Shown here: positions 15,840-23,967 of the stretch, one piece after another
Numbering within the stretch: position 1 is the first letter of the stretch
How the letters are laid out: each line of letters opens with the position of its first letter
Assembly (NCBI GenBank): GCA_036257595.1
Contig: DATAFF010000153.1
Location: 1-47,300, forward strand
DNA from: DATAFF01 sp036257595
GTDB taxonomy: Bacteria > Pseudomonadota > Alphaproteobacteria > Rhizobiales > Aestuariivirgaceae
Reading direction: 5' to 3'
DNA length: 47,300 bases
Notes under the pieces: model-generated
What the model was told of the DNA's origin: nothing
Database searches by the model: none
Seen by the model: only the letters and a program-made list of their open reading frames with translations
Translations under genes and position numbers: made by a program

Positions 15840-16094
15840 TTAACGCGCCGCTTACCGGCGTGGTGAAGCATCGGTTAAACTGCGGTTGGCGGCGGATGGC
15901 AGCATCGCAGAAACTTGATGTCGCTGCCCCTCTTGCACTTTCCACTTTCGATAGCGATCTGATGATCGAGAGGAGGGCCGGTTGGAGGGGCCTTGCCTTG
16001 CAATGTCCTTTCCGCGTGTCGCGATAACCAACCGCATTGCGGAACGCTTCAACCTGGCTTATCAGGGCGAAACAACTCGAGGACTCCCTTGCGC
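15840..16094. other. Divergent intergenic region, kinase and IclR genes
   Basis: These 255 bp separate the divergent histidine kinase and IclR genes and are less GC-rich than the flanks, so both promoters should lie here. No convincing -35/-10 pair, operator palindrome or RNA structure was recognised by eye. Confidence 0.4.
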
Positions 16095-16955
16095 ATGCTC
16101 GAGAATCCCAATCAAAGGTCCCGTGGCGAGAGCCACGAACGTCAATCGGAAGTTCGCGTGCCCAGCAAGGAGCTCTTGCGGGCATCGGGGCAGGTGCAGT
16201 CGCTGAGCCGGGCGCTCAAGCTGCTGAATGCCTTGTCATACCATCCTCAGGGCTTGTCATTGAGCGAAGTGGCCCATGAGGTCGGCCTGCCGAATTCCAC
16301 CGCCCATCGCCTGCTGACCACGCTCCAGAACGAACGCTACGTCCGGTTCGACAATGAGCGCTCCGCCTGGGCCATCGGTGTCCAGGCTTTCCGGGTCGGC
16401 TCGGTGTTCGTGCGCTCGCGCGACATTGTCACAATTGCCCGCCCCTATATGCGGCGCATGATGGAACAGTCGGGTGAAACGGTGAATCTCGGCATACTCG
16501 ACCGCGGCGAGGTCATCTACCTTGCCCAGGTCGAGTGCCAGAAGATGATGCGGGCGATCGCCGGACCTGGCGGTCGTGCCCCGGTTCATTGCTCCGGCAT
16601 GGGCAAGGCGATCCTCTCGCATCTCGACGGCCCGCTTGCCGACAAGATCATCCAGACGCTCGAGCTCCGCCGCGAGACCAGCAGCACCATCACGGCCGCG
16701 CCCGAGCTCAAGCGCGAGATCGGTGTGGTGCGTGAGCGTGGCTACGCCATCGATGACGAGGAGAATGCCGTCGGCCTGCGCTGCGTCGCCAGCGTCATCT
16801 TCGACGAGCACGCCCAGCCGCTGGCTGGCCTGTCGGTGTCCGGACCCACCGCCCGCATCACTGATCAGCGGATCCCGGCGCTCGGCCAGGCCATCCTGTC
16901 CATTGCCGGCGAGATCACCGCCGAGCTCGGCGGCCGCCGGCCCGCTTCGAAATGA
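16095..16955 (+). CDS. IclR-family transcriptional regulator
   Basis: A 286-residue regulator with an N-terminal winged helix (SLSRALKLLNALSYHPQGLS, then LSEVAHEVGLPNSTAHRLL as the recognition region) and a C-terminal IclR effector domain (GETVNLGILDRGEVIYLAQV, HCSGMGKAILSHL, RGYAIDDEENAVGLRCVA). Such proteins sense small carboxylic acids or aromatics as dimers/tetramers. ATG 16095 was chosen, with GAGGA about 11 bp upstream; an in-frame start at 15993 would add a family-atypical extension. It lies 16 bp before mrp on the same strand and could be co-transcribed, but no catabolic target gene sits next to it. Confidence 0.88.
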   Translation: MLENPNQRSRGESHERQSEVRVPSKELLRASGQVQSLSRALKLLNALSYHPQGLSLSEVAHEVGLPNSTAHRLLTTLQNERYVRFDNERSAWAIGVQAFRVGSVFVRSRDIVTIARPYMRRMMEQSGETVNLGILDRGEVIYLAQVECQKMMRAIAGPGGRAPVHCSGMGKAILSHLDGPLADKIIQTLELRRETSSTITAAPELKREIGVVRERGYAIDDEENAVGLRCVASVIFDEHAQPLAGLSVSGPTARITDQRIPALGQAILSIAGEITAELGGRRPASK

Positions 16956-16971
16956 CTGCCAATGAGGGTCG

Positions 16972-18108
16972 ATGCCTGAGCCGATAACGTCCGCCAATCT
17001 CACCGCCGAGGCCGTGCGCGCGGCGCTTAGAGGCATCAGCGGCCCGGGAATCGAGGGCGATCTGTCGACCTCGCGGCAGATCTCCGAAATTTCCATCCGC
17101 AACGGCCAGGTGGTGTTTGCCATTACCGTCGATCCCAAGCTTGCCCATGAGCTGGAGCCGATGCGCCAGGCCGCCGAGCGGGCGGTATCGCGCCTTCCCG
17201 GGGTGAGCCGCGCCATCGTCGCCCTCACCGCCGAGACGCGTATCCCCCCGCGGCCCCAGCCGGCGCACCGCCCCCACGCGCCCCGCACGGGACCCAATAC
17301 GGTCCCGGGCATCCGCCACATCATCGCCGTCGCCTCCGGCAAGGGGGGCGTCGGCAAATCGACGACCGCGGTCAATCTCGCCCTCGGCCTGGCGAGCCAG
17401 GGCCTGCGGGTCGGCCTGCTCGATGCCGATATTTACGGTCCCTCGCTGCCGCGGCTCCTCGGCGTCACCGCTCGTCCGAAGGCCGCCGCGCCCGGCTCGA
17501 AGGTGCTGGCACCCCTCGAGGCCTTTGGCGTCAAGGTCATGTCCATGGGCTTTCTGGTCGAGGAGAACACCGCCATGATCTGGCGCGGCCCGATGGTCAT
17601 GTCGGCGCTGCAGCAGATGCTGCGCGAGGTCGCCTGGGGCGAGCTCGACATTCTCGTCGTCGACATGCCGCCCGGGACTGGCGATGCCCAGCTGACGCTC
17701 GCCCAGCAGACCCCGCTGGCCGGCGCGGTGATCGTGTCCACCCCCCAGGACCTCGCCTTGATCGATGCCCGCCGCGGCATTGCGATGTTTCGCAAGGTGA
17801 ATGTGCCGGTGATCGGCATCGTCGAGAATATGAGCTATTTTCTCTGCCCCGCCTGCGGTACCCGCCACGAGATCTTCGGCCATGGCGGCGCCCGCGAGGA
17901 AGCCCAGAAGCTCGCCGTGCCGTTTCTCGGCGAGGTGCCGCTCGACCGGGAGCTTCGCGAACGCTCCGATTCCGGCCGCCCCGTGGTGGTGTCCGTCCCC
18001 GACTCGCTTCATTCCGGCATCTATCGCGACATGGCAGCCAAGGTCTGGCATGCTGTCTCCGGAGCCGCGGCGGCGCGGCGGCCTGCTCCCCGCATCATCG
18101 TCGAGTAG
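16972..18108 (+). CDS. mrp: Mrp/ApbC-family Fe-S cluster carrier ATPase
   Basis: A 378-residue P-loop ATPase of the Mrp/NBP35 group that delivers Fe-S clusters to apoproteins. The N-terminal 90 residues form a MIP18/DUF59-like domain, then a Pro/His linker (about 92-110) leads to the deviant Walker A GKGGVGKST (123-131), LLDADIYGPSLPRLLG, the Walker B region ILVVDMPPGTGD and a CPAC pair, the two Cys that hold the bridging cluster in this family. Size and order are normal. It follows the IclR gene by 16 bp and precedes the small DUF6494 gene. Confidence 0.93.
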   Translation: MPEPITSANLTAEAVRAALRGISGPGIEGDLSTSRQISEISIRNGQVVFAITVDPKLAHELEPMRQAAERAVSRLPGVSRAIVALTAETRIPPRPQPAHRPHAPRTGPNTVPGIRHIIAVASGKGGVGKSTTAVNLALGLASQGLRVGLLDADIYGPSLPRLLGVTARPKAAAPGSKVLAPLEAFGVKVMSMGFLVEENTAMIWRGPMVMSALQQMLREVAWGELDILVVDMPPGTGDAQLTLAQQTPLAGAVIVSTPQDLALIDARRGIAMFRKVNVPVIGIVENMSYFLCPACGTRHEIFGHGGAREEAQKLAVPFLGEVPLDRELRERSDSGRPVVVSVPDSLHSGIYRDMAAKVWHAVSGAAAARRPAPRIIVE

Positions 18109-18167
18109 GCGAACGGCGTCGCCGGTCTCTCAATTTGCGAGTTCTATCGATTGAGGAAGGCCTCTCC

Positions 18168-18359
18168 ATGGATGCTGATCGTTTCAACATGTCGATGCGC
18201 AAGTTCCTGAAGCAGGTCGGCGTGACCGCTCAGCAGGCGATCGAGGAACATGTGCGCACCAGCCAGGGCGTTACCGGACGGATCAAGATCCGCGCCGTCG
18301 TCACCGCCCCGGAGATCGGGCTCGAGCATGTGGTTGATGGCGAGATCGAGCTTCCTTGA
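18168..18359 (+). CDS. DUF6494 small protein
   Basis: A 63-residue protein (FNMSMRKFLKQVGVTAQQAI, then EIGLEHVVDGEIELP) that matches the short DUF6494 family as I remember it; function unknown. ATG 18168 is preceded by TTGAGGAAGG, a strong ribosome binding site, which supports expression as a real small gene. It follows mrp by 59 bp on the same strand and could share its transcript. Confidence 0.75.
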   Translation: MDADRFNMSMRKFLKQVGVTAQQAIEEHVRTSQGVTGRIKIRAVVTAPEIGLEHVVDGEIELP

Positions 18360-18390
18360 CCTGCGGTTGAGACGCGCTCATGACTAGAGC

Positions 18391-19212
18391 ATGAGAACGC
18401 TGTTGTATGTCATCGCCATTCTGCTCATTGCCGCCGGCGTGGCCGTCGGGCTTGGCAGCTTCTACGCGCCGGGGCAGGTGGTGATCGGCCTCAACCTCGA
18501 ATCCGCCGCGATCCTGCTGACCGGCGGCTTCATCATGCTGGGTCTCGGCACCGTCACCGCCGCCCTCCTGACCGTCGCCGATGCCTTGGCCGGGATCGGC
18601 GCCCGTCCGGGCGGCGGCGCCTTGAGCGAATCGCCCAGTCTCGCCCCGGCTCCCGGCGACAAGGGTTGGCCGGGCAATTACGGCCGTCGCAAATCCAAGA
18701 CCGGCGGCGACATGCCGGGCTTCCTGCGTCCGGCCCGCGGCGGCCCGACCGCCGGCGGCGCGCCGAGGCCGCCCGGCCTGGGGCCGGGCCAGTCGCCGCC
18801 GTCGCCCGGCGGGCTGTTTCCCGACAAGCCCCCGCCGCGCAAGAGCGAGCCGGTCCCGCCGGTGATCACCACGACCATCGACCCCGGCGTGCCGGAAGAC
18901 CTCGAAGCCGCGGTCGAGCGCGAGGCGCCGTCTCCCGATCGTCCCTATCCGCCCGAGCCTGAGTTGCCGGCCGGGCCGGCAGCACCGCTCGCCACCCCGC
19001 TCCCCGCGGCGGCATCATCGGCCGAGCCGGCGCCAGAAGGGTCGCCGGCCACCGAGGACCAGCTCTTCGTCGTCGAGGAGCGGCTGGTGCGCGGCAAGGT
19101 GGCCCGGGTCCTGTCCGACGGCACGGTCGAGGCCGAGACTGCCGAGGGCTGGATGCGCTTCGAGAATGTCGAGCATCTCGAGGAGTATCTGCAGGCGATG
19201 GGGGAGGTGTGA
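18391..19212 (+). CDS. Membrane-anchored Pro/Gly-rich protein, unknown function
   Basis: A 273-residue protein. Two hydrophobic helices (about residues 3-24 and 38-65) form a hairpin anchor, followed by a Pro/Gly/Ala-rich, probably disordered stretch (75-225) and a compact C-terminal segment with EERLVRGKVARVLSDGTVEA and a final amphipathic helix. The C-terminal part looks like a short folded module attached by a flexible tether. No family name is recognised. The sequence TAGAGCATG immediately around the start codon resembles the core of the local repeat family, possibly by chance. The TGA stop directly precedes a heptamer-repeat array. Confidence 0.7.
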   Translation: MRTLLYVIAILLIAAGVAVGLGSFYAPGQVVIGLNLESAAILLTGGFIMLGLGTVTAALLTVADALAGIGARPGGGALSESPSLAPAPGDKGWPGNYGRRKSKTGGDMPGFLRPARGGPTAGGAPRPPGLGPGQSPPSPGGLFPDKPPPRKSEPVPPVITTTIDPGVPEDLEAAVEREAPSPDRPYPPEPELPAGPAAPLATPLPAAASSAEPAPEGSPATEDQLFVVEERLVRGKVARVLSDGTVEAETAEGWMRFENVEHLEEYLQAMGEV

Positions 19213-19285
19213 GCGAATAGCGAATAGTGAGTAGCGAATAGAGAGACCGAGCACGATATTTCTATTCGCTATTCGCTATTCGCTC
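19211..19285. repeat. Second CGAATAG heptamer array at a convergent junction
   Basis: Left arm: CGAATAG units at 19214-19227, then GTGAGTAG and another CGAATAG ending at 19241. Right arm: three CTATTCG units (19262-19282), the same heptamer on the minus strand. The rightward gene stops at 19210-19212, at the array edge, and the leftward GST gene stops (TAG) at 19276-19278 within the right arm. The arms can pair in several registers. It is the same sequence family as the array at 275-334, almost 19 kb away. Confidence 0.8.
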
Positions 19286-19908
19286 CTATACGCCCTCCCC
19301 ATCAGCTCATACGGATGCTTCCAGTCGGGCAGCGCCCTGATGCGGTCGAGCCATTTGCCGATATTCGCGAATGAAAGAGGGTCGACGCCGAGCTCGTCGC
19401 CGAAGAACAGATAGCCGCAAAGCGACAGGTCGGCGATCGTCGGCCGCCCGCCGACGGCGAAATCGCGGCTCGCGAGATGGCGGTCGAGCACGCCATAGGC
19501 GCCGTTGACCCGTGTCCTCAGAAACTCGGTCACCGGTGTCTCGCCCGTCTTCATGAAGGTCAGCATGAAGCGCAGCGTCGCCGCATAGCTGGTGAATTTG
19601 TGATTGTCGAACAGGATCCACCGCAGGATCTCGCGCCGCTCATCCTCGCTTTTCGGCCCGAATTTGCCGCCCCTTTCGGCAAGGTAATCGAGGATCACGC
19701 CGGATTGCGAGAGTCTCACCGGTCCATGCAGCAGCACCGGCGCCTCCGCCATCTCGTTCACCTTGCCGCGGTATTCTTCCGATCGGGTCTCGCCGTCGAA
19801 ATAATCGACATGGATCTGTTCCCAATCCATCCGTGAAAGCTGCAGCATCAGCGCTGCCTTGTAGCAATTCCCGGACTCGCCAAAACAATAAAGCCGGTAC
19901 TCGGCCAT
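19276..19908 (-). CDS. Glutathione S-transferase family protein
   Basis: A 210-residue GST with a thioredoxin-like N-terminal domain (YRLYCFGESGNCYKAALMLQ; the GESGNCYK region occupies the usual catalytic Ser/Cys loop, and EAPVLLHGPVRLSQSGVILDYL carries the cis-Pro and the glutathione-binding Ser) and an all-helical C-terminal domain (ADLSLCGYLFFGDELG). It probably conjugates or reduces small electrophiles in the cytosol. It is the last gene of a leftward run with the DASS transporter and the tandem Usp protein (gaps of 7 and 15 bp). The final RSE and the stop codon are read from the heptamer array. Confidence 0.88.
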   Translation of the reverse strand: MAEYRLYCFGESGNCYKAALMLQLSRMDWEQIHVDYFDGETRSEEYRGKVNEMAEAPVLLHGPVRLSQSGVILDYLAERGGKFGPKSEDERREILRWILFDNHKFTSYAATLRFMLTFMKTGETPVTEFLRTRVNGAYGVLDRHLASRDFAVGGRPTIADLSLCGYLFFGDELGVDPLSFANIGKWLDRIRALPDWKHPYELMGRAYRSE

Positions 19909-19923
19909 TCCTTGCTCCCGTGC

Positions 19924-20937
19924 TTACCGCACATCCAATACACTCGTCCGCGCCGCCTTGACCACCTCATAGGCGATAGAGCCGCGAAACACCCGTTGCA
20001 GCCGCGACCGGCCCTCGTCGCTCACCACGATGATCCGGTGGTTCGAGCCGCGTTCGATGATCAGCTCCGCCGGCTCTCCGATGGCGGTCTCGATGCCTGC
20101 CACCTTGATCCCCATCGCCTTGAGCAGGGCCCGCGCATTCTTGACGTTTTCCTCCGCCGCCTGTGCGCCCGCCAGATCGGGGGCGGCGGAGAACAGCGTG
20201 ATCGGTTCCTTGACCATATGGGCGAGCACCGCCGAGCGCCGCACCGCCTGCATCGAGCGGGCCGTCCCGTCGGTGCAGATGAAGAAGCCGTGCCGCTCGA
20301 GGCTCCCCCGCGCGATCATCACCGAGCAGGGCGCCAGCACCGCCACCCGCTGGACGACGCCGGCATCGAAGAACGAATGGAACTCGCCGCGCCAGCGCGA
20401 CGGCTCGCCGAGGATCATGAGATTGTAGGGGCCGAGCTCATATTGATCGAGAATGCCCGATGCCGAGTCTGGCGCCGTCTTGAGCTTGAGCACCACGGTG
20501 CGGCCCTCGGGGCTGCGATACTCGATCTTGTTGTCGCCGAGGGGATCGCCCCAGGCATCCTCATGAGTGGTTTCCCGCTGCCACGAGCTGACATCGAGCC
20601 CCTCATGCTTGAGGATCTCGAGCGCCTGCTTGAGCTCGCGCGCCCCCGGCAGGTCGAACCCCGCCTCCAGCATGTTCTGCCGCGCCAGGCGCACCTGCAG
20701 CCCGCCCGACCACAGGCCCTGGTCGACCGGCCGCACATTGAGCACGATGATGTCGCAATCATTGGTCGGCGCCAGCCGCGCCGCGAACCGGACCGTGACG
20801 AACGACTCCTCGCTGCCGTCGATGCAGGCGAGGATGCGGAAGCGCTGCCGCCGCTGCTGGCGCAATTGCTGCAGCGTCCGCTGGACGGCGCGCTCCTGTC
20901 GCGCCGAGAGAGTGGTCCGCCGGAACGGGTTCAGCAT
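19924..20937 (-). CDS. Tandem universal stress protein
   Basis: A 337-residue protein with two Usp-like alpha/beta domains. The first begins at about residue 33 (RFRILACIDGSEESFVTVRFAA) and the second at about 218 (GFFICTDGTARSMQAVRRSA) and ends IIVVSDEGRSRLQRVFRGSI..VLDVR. The ATP-binding G-2x-G-9x-G-(S/T) pattern is only weakly kept. The N-terminus is unusually Arg/Gln-rich (QRTLQQLRQQRRQRF), which may contact membrane or nucleic acid. It lies 7 bp after the DASS transporter gene, suggesting a regulatory or soluble partner for that transporter, a common pairing for Usp proteins and ion transporters. Confidence 0.82.
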   Translation of the reverse strand: MLNPFRRTTLSARQERAVQRTLQQLRQQRRQRFRILACIDGSEESFVTVRFAARLAPTNDCDIIVLNVRPVDQGLWSGGLQVRLARQNMLEAGFDLPGARELKQALEILKHEGLDVSSWQRETTHEDAWGDPLGDNKIEYRSPEGRTVVLKLKTAPDSASGILDQYELGPYNLMILGEPSRWRGEFHSFFDAGVVQRVAVLAPCSVMIARGSLERHGFFICTDGTARSMQAVRRSAVLAHMVKEPITLFSAAPDLAGAQAAEENVKNARALLKAMGIKVAGIETAIGEPAELIIERGSNHRIIVVSDEGRSRLQRVFRGSIAYEVVKAARTSVLDVR

Positions 20938-20944
20938 GCCGACC

Positions 20945-22522
20945 TCAATAATGGATCAGCGGCCAATAGAGCTGGGCCACGGCAAACAGCAGGATCAGAG
21001 AAACGATCATCATTCTATGACCGATCTTCAGAAAATCCGAGCCTCTGAGATAGCCTGACGCATAGATGATGGTGAATGCCGGCTGGGCCGCCGGGGTGAG
21101 ATAGCCGAATGCCGACGAGATCGCGGTGATGAAGCCGATGACGATCGGATCCTGCCCGGCGACATGGGCCGTTTTGAGGACCACCGGACCAAGCACCGCC
21201 ACCGCCGCGCCGGCGGTCATGGTGTTCGACACGCCGGTGGTGATGAGCGAGGTCGCGAGCTCGAGCCCGGCACCGCTCGCCGCTCCGAACGGCCGCAGGA
21301 CCTCGATGACCGTCTCGGCCAGCCACTCTGCCGCGCCGGTCGCCTGCATCTCGACGCCGAGCGAGATTGCCGCAGCATAAAGCAGCACCACGCCCCAGTT
21401 GACGCCCTGGTTGATCTCCTCCCAGCGCACCAGCCCGAACACCAGGAAGGCGCACACGCCCATGAGCGCGATCGAGCCGAGCCCGAGCGTGTCGGACAGG
21501 AAGATCCAGCCCAGGATGGTGAGCAGGAAAATGCCGATCGACAGCCAGTCGGAAAGCTTGAGCGGCCCGTCCATCATCACCTGGGTGCGCAGCCGCGCCA
21601 CCGCCCGCGACATGTCGGAGGATTCCGGCCGGAAGGTCCAGAACAAGAGCGCCGTCACGATCGGCAGCCGGAGCAGGAACATCGGAAAGGCGTAGATGAT
21701 CCAGGTCAGGTAATCCATGAGGTAGCGCCGCGTCGCCGGGTCGACCGGCGAGAAGAAGATCTCCTGCCAATAGCCGATCATGATGGCGTTGCGCGCCCCG
21801 CCGGACGGCGTCGCGATCGAGGCGATCGAGCAGCCATAGGAGATCGAGAACAGGATCACTGCCGCAAGATTGTGCACCTTGCGCGGATCGCTGTGGGTCA
21901 GGCTGACCAGCCTCACCCCGACCGGCAGCATCATCGCCGCCACCGTATGCTCGCCGATGAAGGCAGCGATGAAGCCGCAAACCGCCGTGATGCCGAAGCT
22001 GATCCAATAGGCATTGGTGCCGGTCATCTGCACGATCGCCCACGCCACCCGCTTGTCGAGCTTCTGCTTGACGATGGCGACCGCCAGCATCAGCGAGCCC
22101 ATGATGAACAGCACCGAATCGGTCATCAGGCTCTGCGCCACTTTCGACGGGTTGAGACCGAGCAGCACGATCTCGCCGACGATGATCAGGAGCGGCACCG
22201 TCGGCAGCGGGATCGGCTCGGTGACGAACAGCACGGTCGCGACCAGCGACATGGCAAGCACGATCTGGCCCTCATGGGTCAGCCCCGCCGGCAGTGGCAA
22301 ATTCATGACCACGAAGCCGAGCAGCATGGCGACGAAGAACCAGCGCTTCTCCCAGAAGAAATAGATGTCGATCTGGCTGCGCCAGACGAGCCACCGCTGG
22401 TATCCGATCCGCGACAGGCGCATGAGCCGCTGGACCGGCTCCCGGGCTTGCAGGCTGTCGCGATAGAGCAGGAACGACGCTTCGCTCACCGGCACGCCCC
22501 TTGCCGGCCCGCCTGAGCCCAT
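20945..22522 (-). CDS. DASS/SLC13-family sodium:anion symporter
   Basis: A 525-residue inner-membrane transporter of the divalent anion:Na+ symporter family, with a long cytosolic N-terminus (about 60 residues) and around eleven to twelve hydrophobic spans. The repeated substrate/sodium motifs are seen as SISYGCSIASIATPSGGARN in the first half and SLITTGVSNTMTAGAAVAVL in the second, the latter with the SNT signature. Family substrates are dicarboxylates, citrate or sulphate; the Ser-Gly-Gly-Ala variation of the first motif gives no firm choice. It starts a DASS-Usp-GST run and is divergent from the M20 peptidase gene. Confidence 0.85.
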   Translation of the reverse strand: MGSGGPARGVPVSEASFLLYRDSLQAREPVQRLMRLSRIGYQRWLVWRSQIDIYFFWEKRWFFVAMLLGFVVMNLPLPAGLTHEGQIVLAMSLVATVLFVTEPIPLPTVPLLIIVGEIVLLGLNPSKVAQSLMTDSVLFIMGSLMLAVAIVKQKLDKRVAWAIVQMTGTNAYWISFGITAVCGFIAAFIGEHTVAAMMLPVGVRLVSLTHSDPRKVHNLAAVILFSISYGCSIASIATPSGGARNAIMIGYWQEIFFSPVDPATRRYLMDYLTWIIYAFPMFLLRLPIVTALLFWTFRPESSDMSRAVARLRTQVMMDGPLKLSDWLSIGIFLLTILGWIFLSDTLGLGSIALMGVCAFLVFGLVRWEEINQGVNWGVVLLYAAAISLGVEMQATGAAEWLAETVIEVLRPFGAASGAGLELATSLITTGVSNTMTAGAAVAVLGPVVLKTAHVAGQDPIVIGFITAISSAFGYLTPAAQPAFTIIYASGYLRGSDFLKIGHRMMIVSLILLFAVAQLYWPLIHY

Positions 22523-22572
22523 GTGACAGTGTCGCCGGTGGCGGTTCTGTCAAAAGCTGCAAGAGGAGAATG

Positions 22573-23967
22573 ATGGCCACTCTCGACGATGTGCTCGCCA
22601 GAGCCGACCACAACCTCGATCACAGTCTGGACCGGTTGTTCGAGCTGCTGCGCATCCCGAGCATCTCGACCGATCCGGCACATGCGCCCGAGTGCCGCAG
22701 GGCGGCGCAGTGGCTGGTCGCCGAGCTGGCCGCGCTCGGCTTCGACAGTGGGCTGCGCGACACGACGGGACACCCGATGGTCGTTGGTCACCGAGCCGGC
22801 CCCAAAGGGGCCCCGCATGTGCTTTTTTACGGCCATTACGATGTTCAGCCGCCTGATCCCCTCGAAAAATGGCAAACGCCGCCCTTCGAACCTGTGCGAC
22901 GCACTGATTCCGATGGTATGGAAAGGATTTACGCCCGAGGAGCATCGGACGACAAGGGCCAACTGATGACCTTTGTCGAAGCCAGCCGCGCCTATGTCGA
23001 AGCGGCCGGCGAGCTGCCGGTGTCGGTCACCGTGCTCGTCGAAGGCGAGGAGGAGAGTGGCTCGCCGAGCCTCGGTCCGTTCCTCGATGCGCATCGCGGC
23101 GAGCTCAAGGCGGATATCGCGCTGGTCTGCGACACCGGCATGGTCGACGAGACGACCCCCGTCGTGACCACCCGCCTGCGTGGCCTTGTGCATGAGGAGG
23201 TGACCGTCACCGGCCCGTCCATCGATCTCCATTCGGGCATGTATGGCGGACCGGCGATCAACCCGATCAAGGTCCTCGCCCGGATCATCGCCGATCTCAC
23301 CGACGCCGAGGGCAGGGTGACGCTCCCCGGTTTCTATGACGAGGTTCGCGATCTCAGCCCCGAGATCCGCCGCCAATGGGCGGCATTGAGCTTCGACGAG
23401 CGAAAGTTCCTGGAAAAGGTCGGGCTGAAGCGGTCGGCAGGCGAGGAGGGCTTCACCGTCCTCGAGCAGATCTGGGCCCGCCCCACCGCCGAGATCAACG
23501 GCATCATCGGCGGCTATACCGGGCCCGGCACCAAGACCGTCATCCCCTCGCAGGCCTCGGCCAAGTTTTCCTTCCGGCTCGTCGCCGATCAAAATCCGGA
23601 CCGCATCCGCGAGAGCTTCCGCGCCTTCGTCGATGCGCGCCTTCCCGAAGGCGCATCGGTGTCCTTCGGCCAGATCCACGGCGCGAGCCCTGCCGTCCAC
23701 ATCCCCGAGGGCAACCGCTGCCTCGGCGCCGCCCGCCAGGCGCTCGAGAACGAGTGGCACAAAGCCCCGGTCCTGCTCGGCTCGGGCGGATCGATCCCGA
23801 TCGTCGGCAACTTCCAGAAAGTGCTCGGGATGGACAGCCTGATGATCGGCTTCGCGCTCGATGACGACGCGATTCATTCACCCAACGAGAAATACGATCT
23901 TTCGAGCTTTCACAAGGGCATCAGGAGCTGGATCCGGGTGCTCTCGGCGCTGGCAAGCGAAAGGTGA
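22573..23967 (+). CDS. M20-family metallopeptidase (dipeptidase)
   Basis: A 464-residue zinc-dependent M20 peptidase. The catalytic centre is visible as LFYGHYDVQPPD (metal His and Asp), ARGASDDKGQL (bridging Asp), EGEEESGS (general-base Glu and metal Glu), CDTGM, the dimer-domain LHSGMYGG and a late SGGSIPI; a conserved metal His is near the end. It probably cleaves dipeptides or N-acyl amino acids in the cytosol. GAGGAG precedes a tandem ATGATG; the second ATG was chosen for spacing. Its stop overlaps the next start (TGATG), coupling it to the Kef-type antiporter. Confidence 0.92.
   Translation: MATLDDVLARADHNLDHSLDRLFELLRIPSISTDPAHAPECRRAAQWLVAELAALGFDSGLRDTTGHPMVVGHRAGPKGAPHVLFYGHYDVQPPDPLEKWQTPPFEPVRRTDSDGMERIYARGASDDKGQLMTFVEASRAYVEAAGELPVSVTVLVEGEEESGSPSLGPFLDAHRGELKADIALVCDTGMVDETTPVVTTRLRGLVHEEVTVTGPSIDLHSGMYGGPAINPIKVLARIIADLTDAEGRVTLPGFYDEVRDLSPEIRRQWAALSFDERKFLEKVGLKRSAGEEGFTVLEQIWARPTAEINGIIGGYTGPGTKTVIPSQASAKFSFRLVADQNPDRIRESFRAFVDARLPEGASVSFGQIHGASPAVHIPEGNRCLGAARQALENEWHKAPVLLGSGGSIPIVGNFQKVLGMDSLMIGFALDDDAIHSPNEKYDLSSFHKGIRSWIRVLSALASER

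Noticed and set aside
18386..18400. TAGAGCATG at the start of the Pro-rich membrane gene as another repeat copy
   Set aside because: Only the first nine bases match the family; likely chance, so not listed as a repeat.
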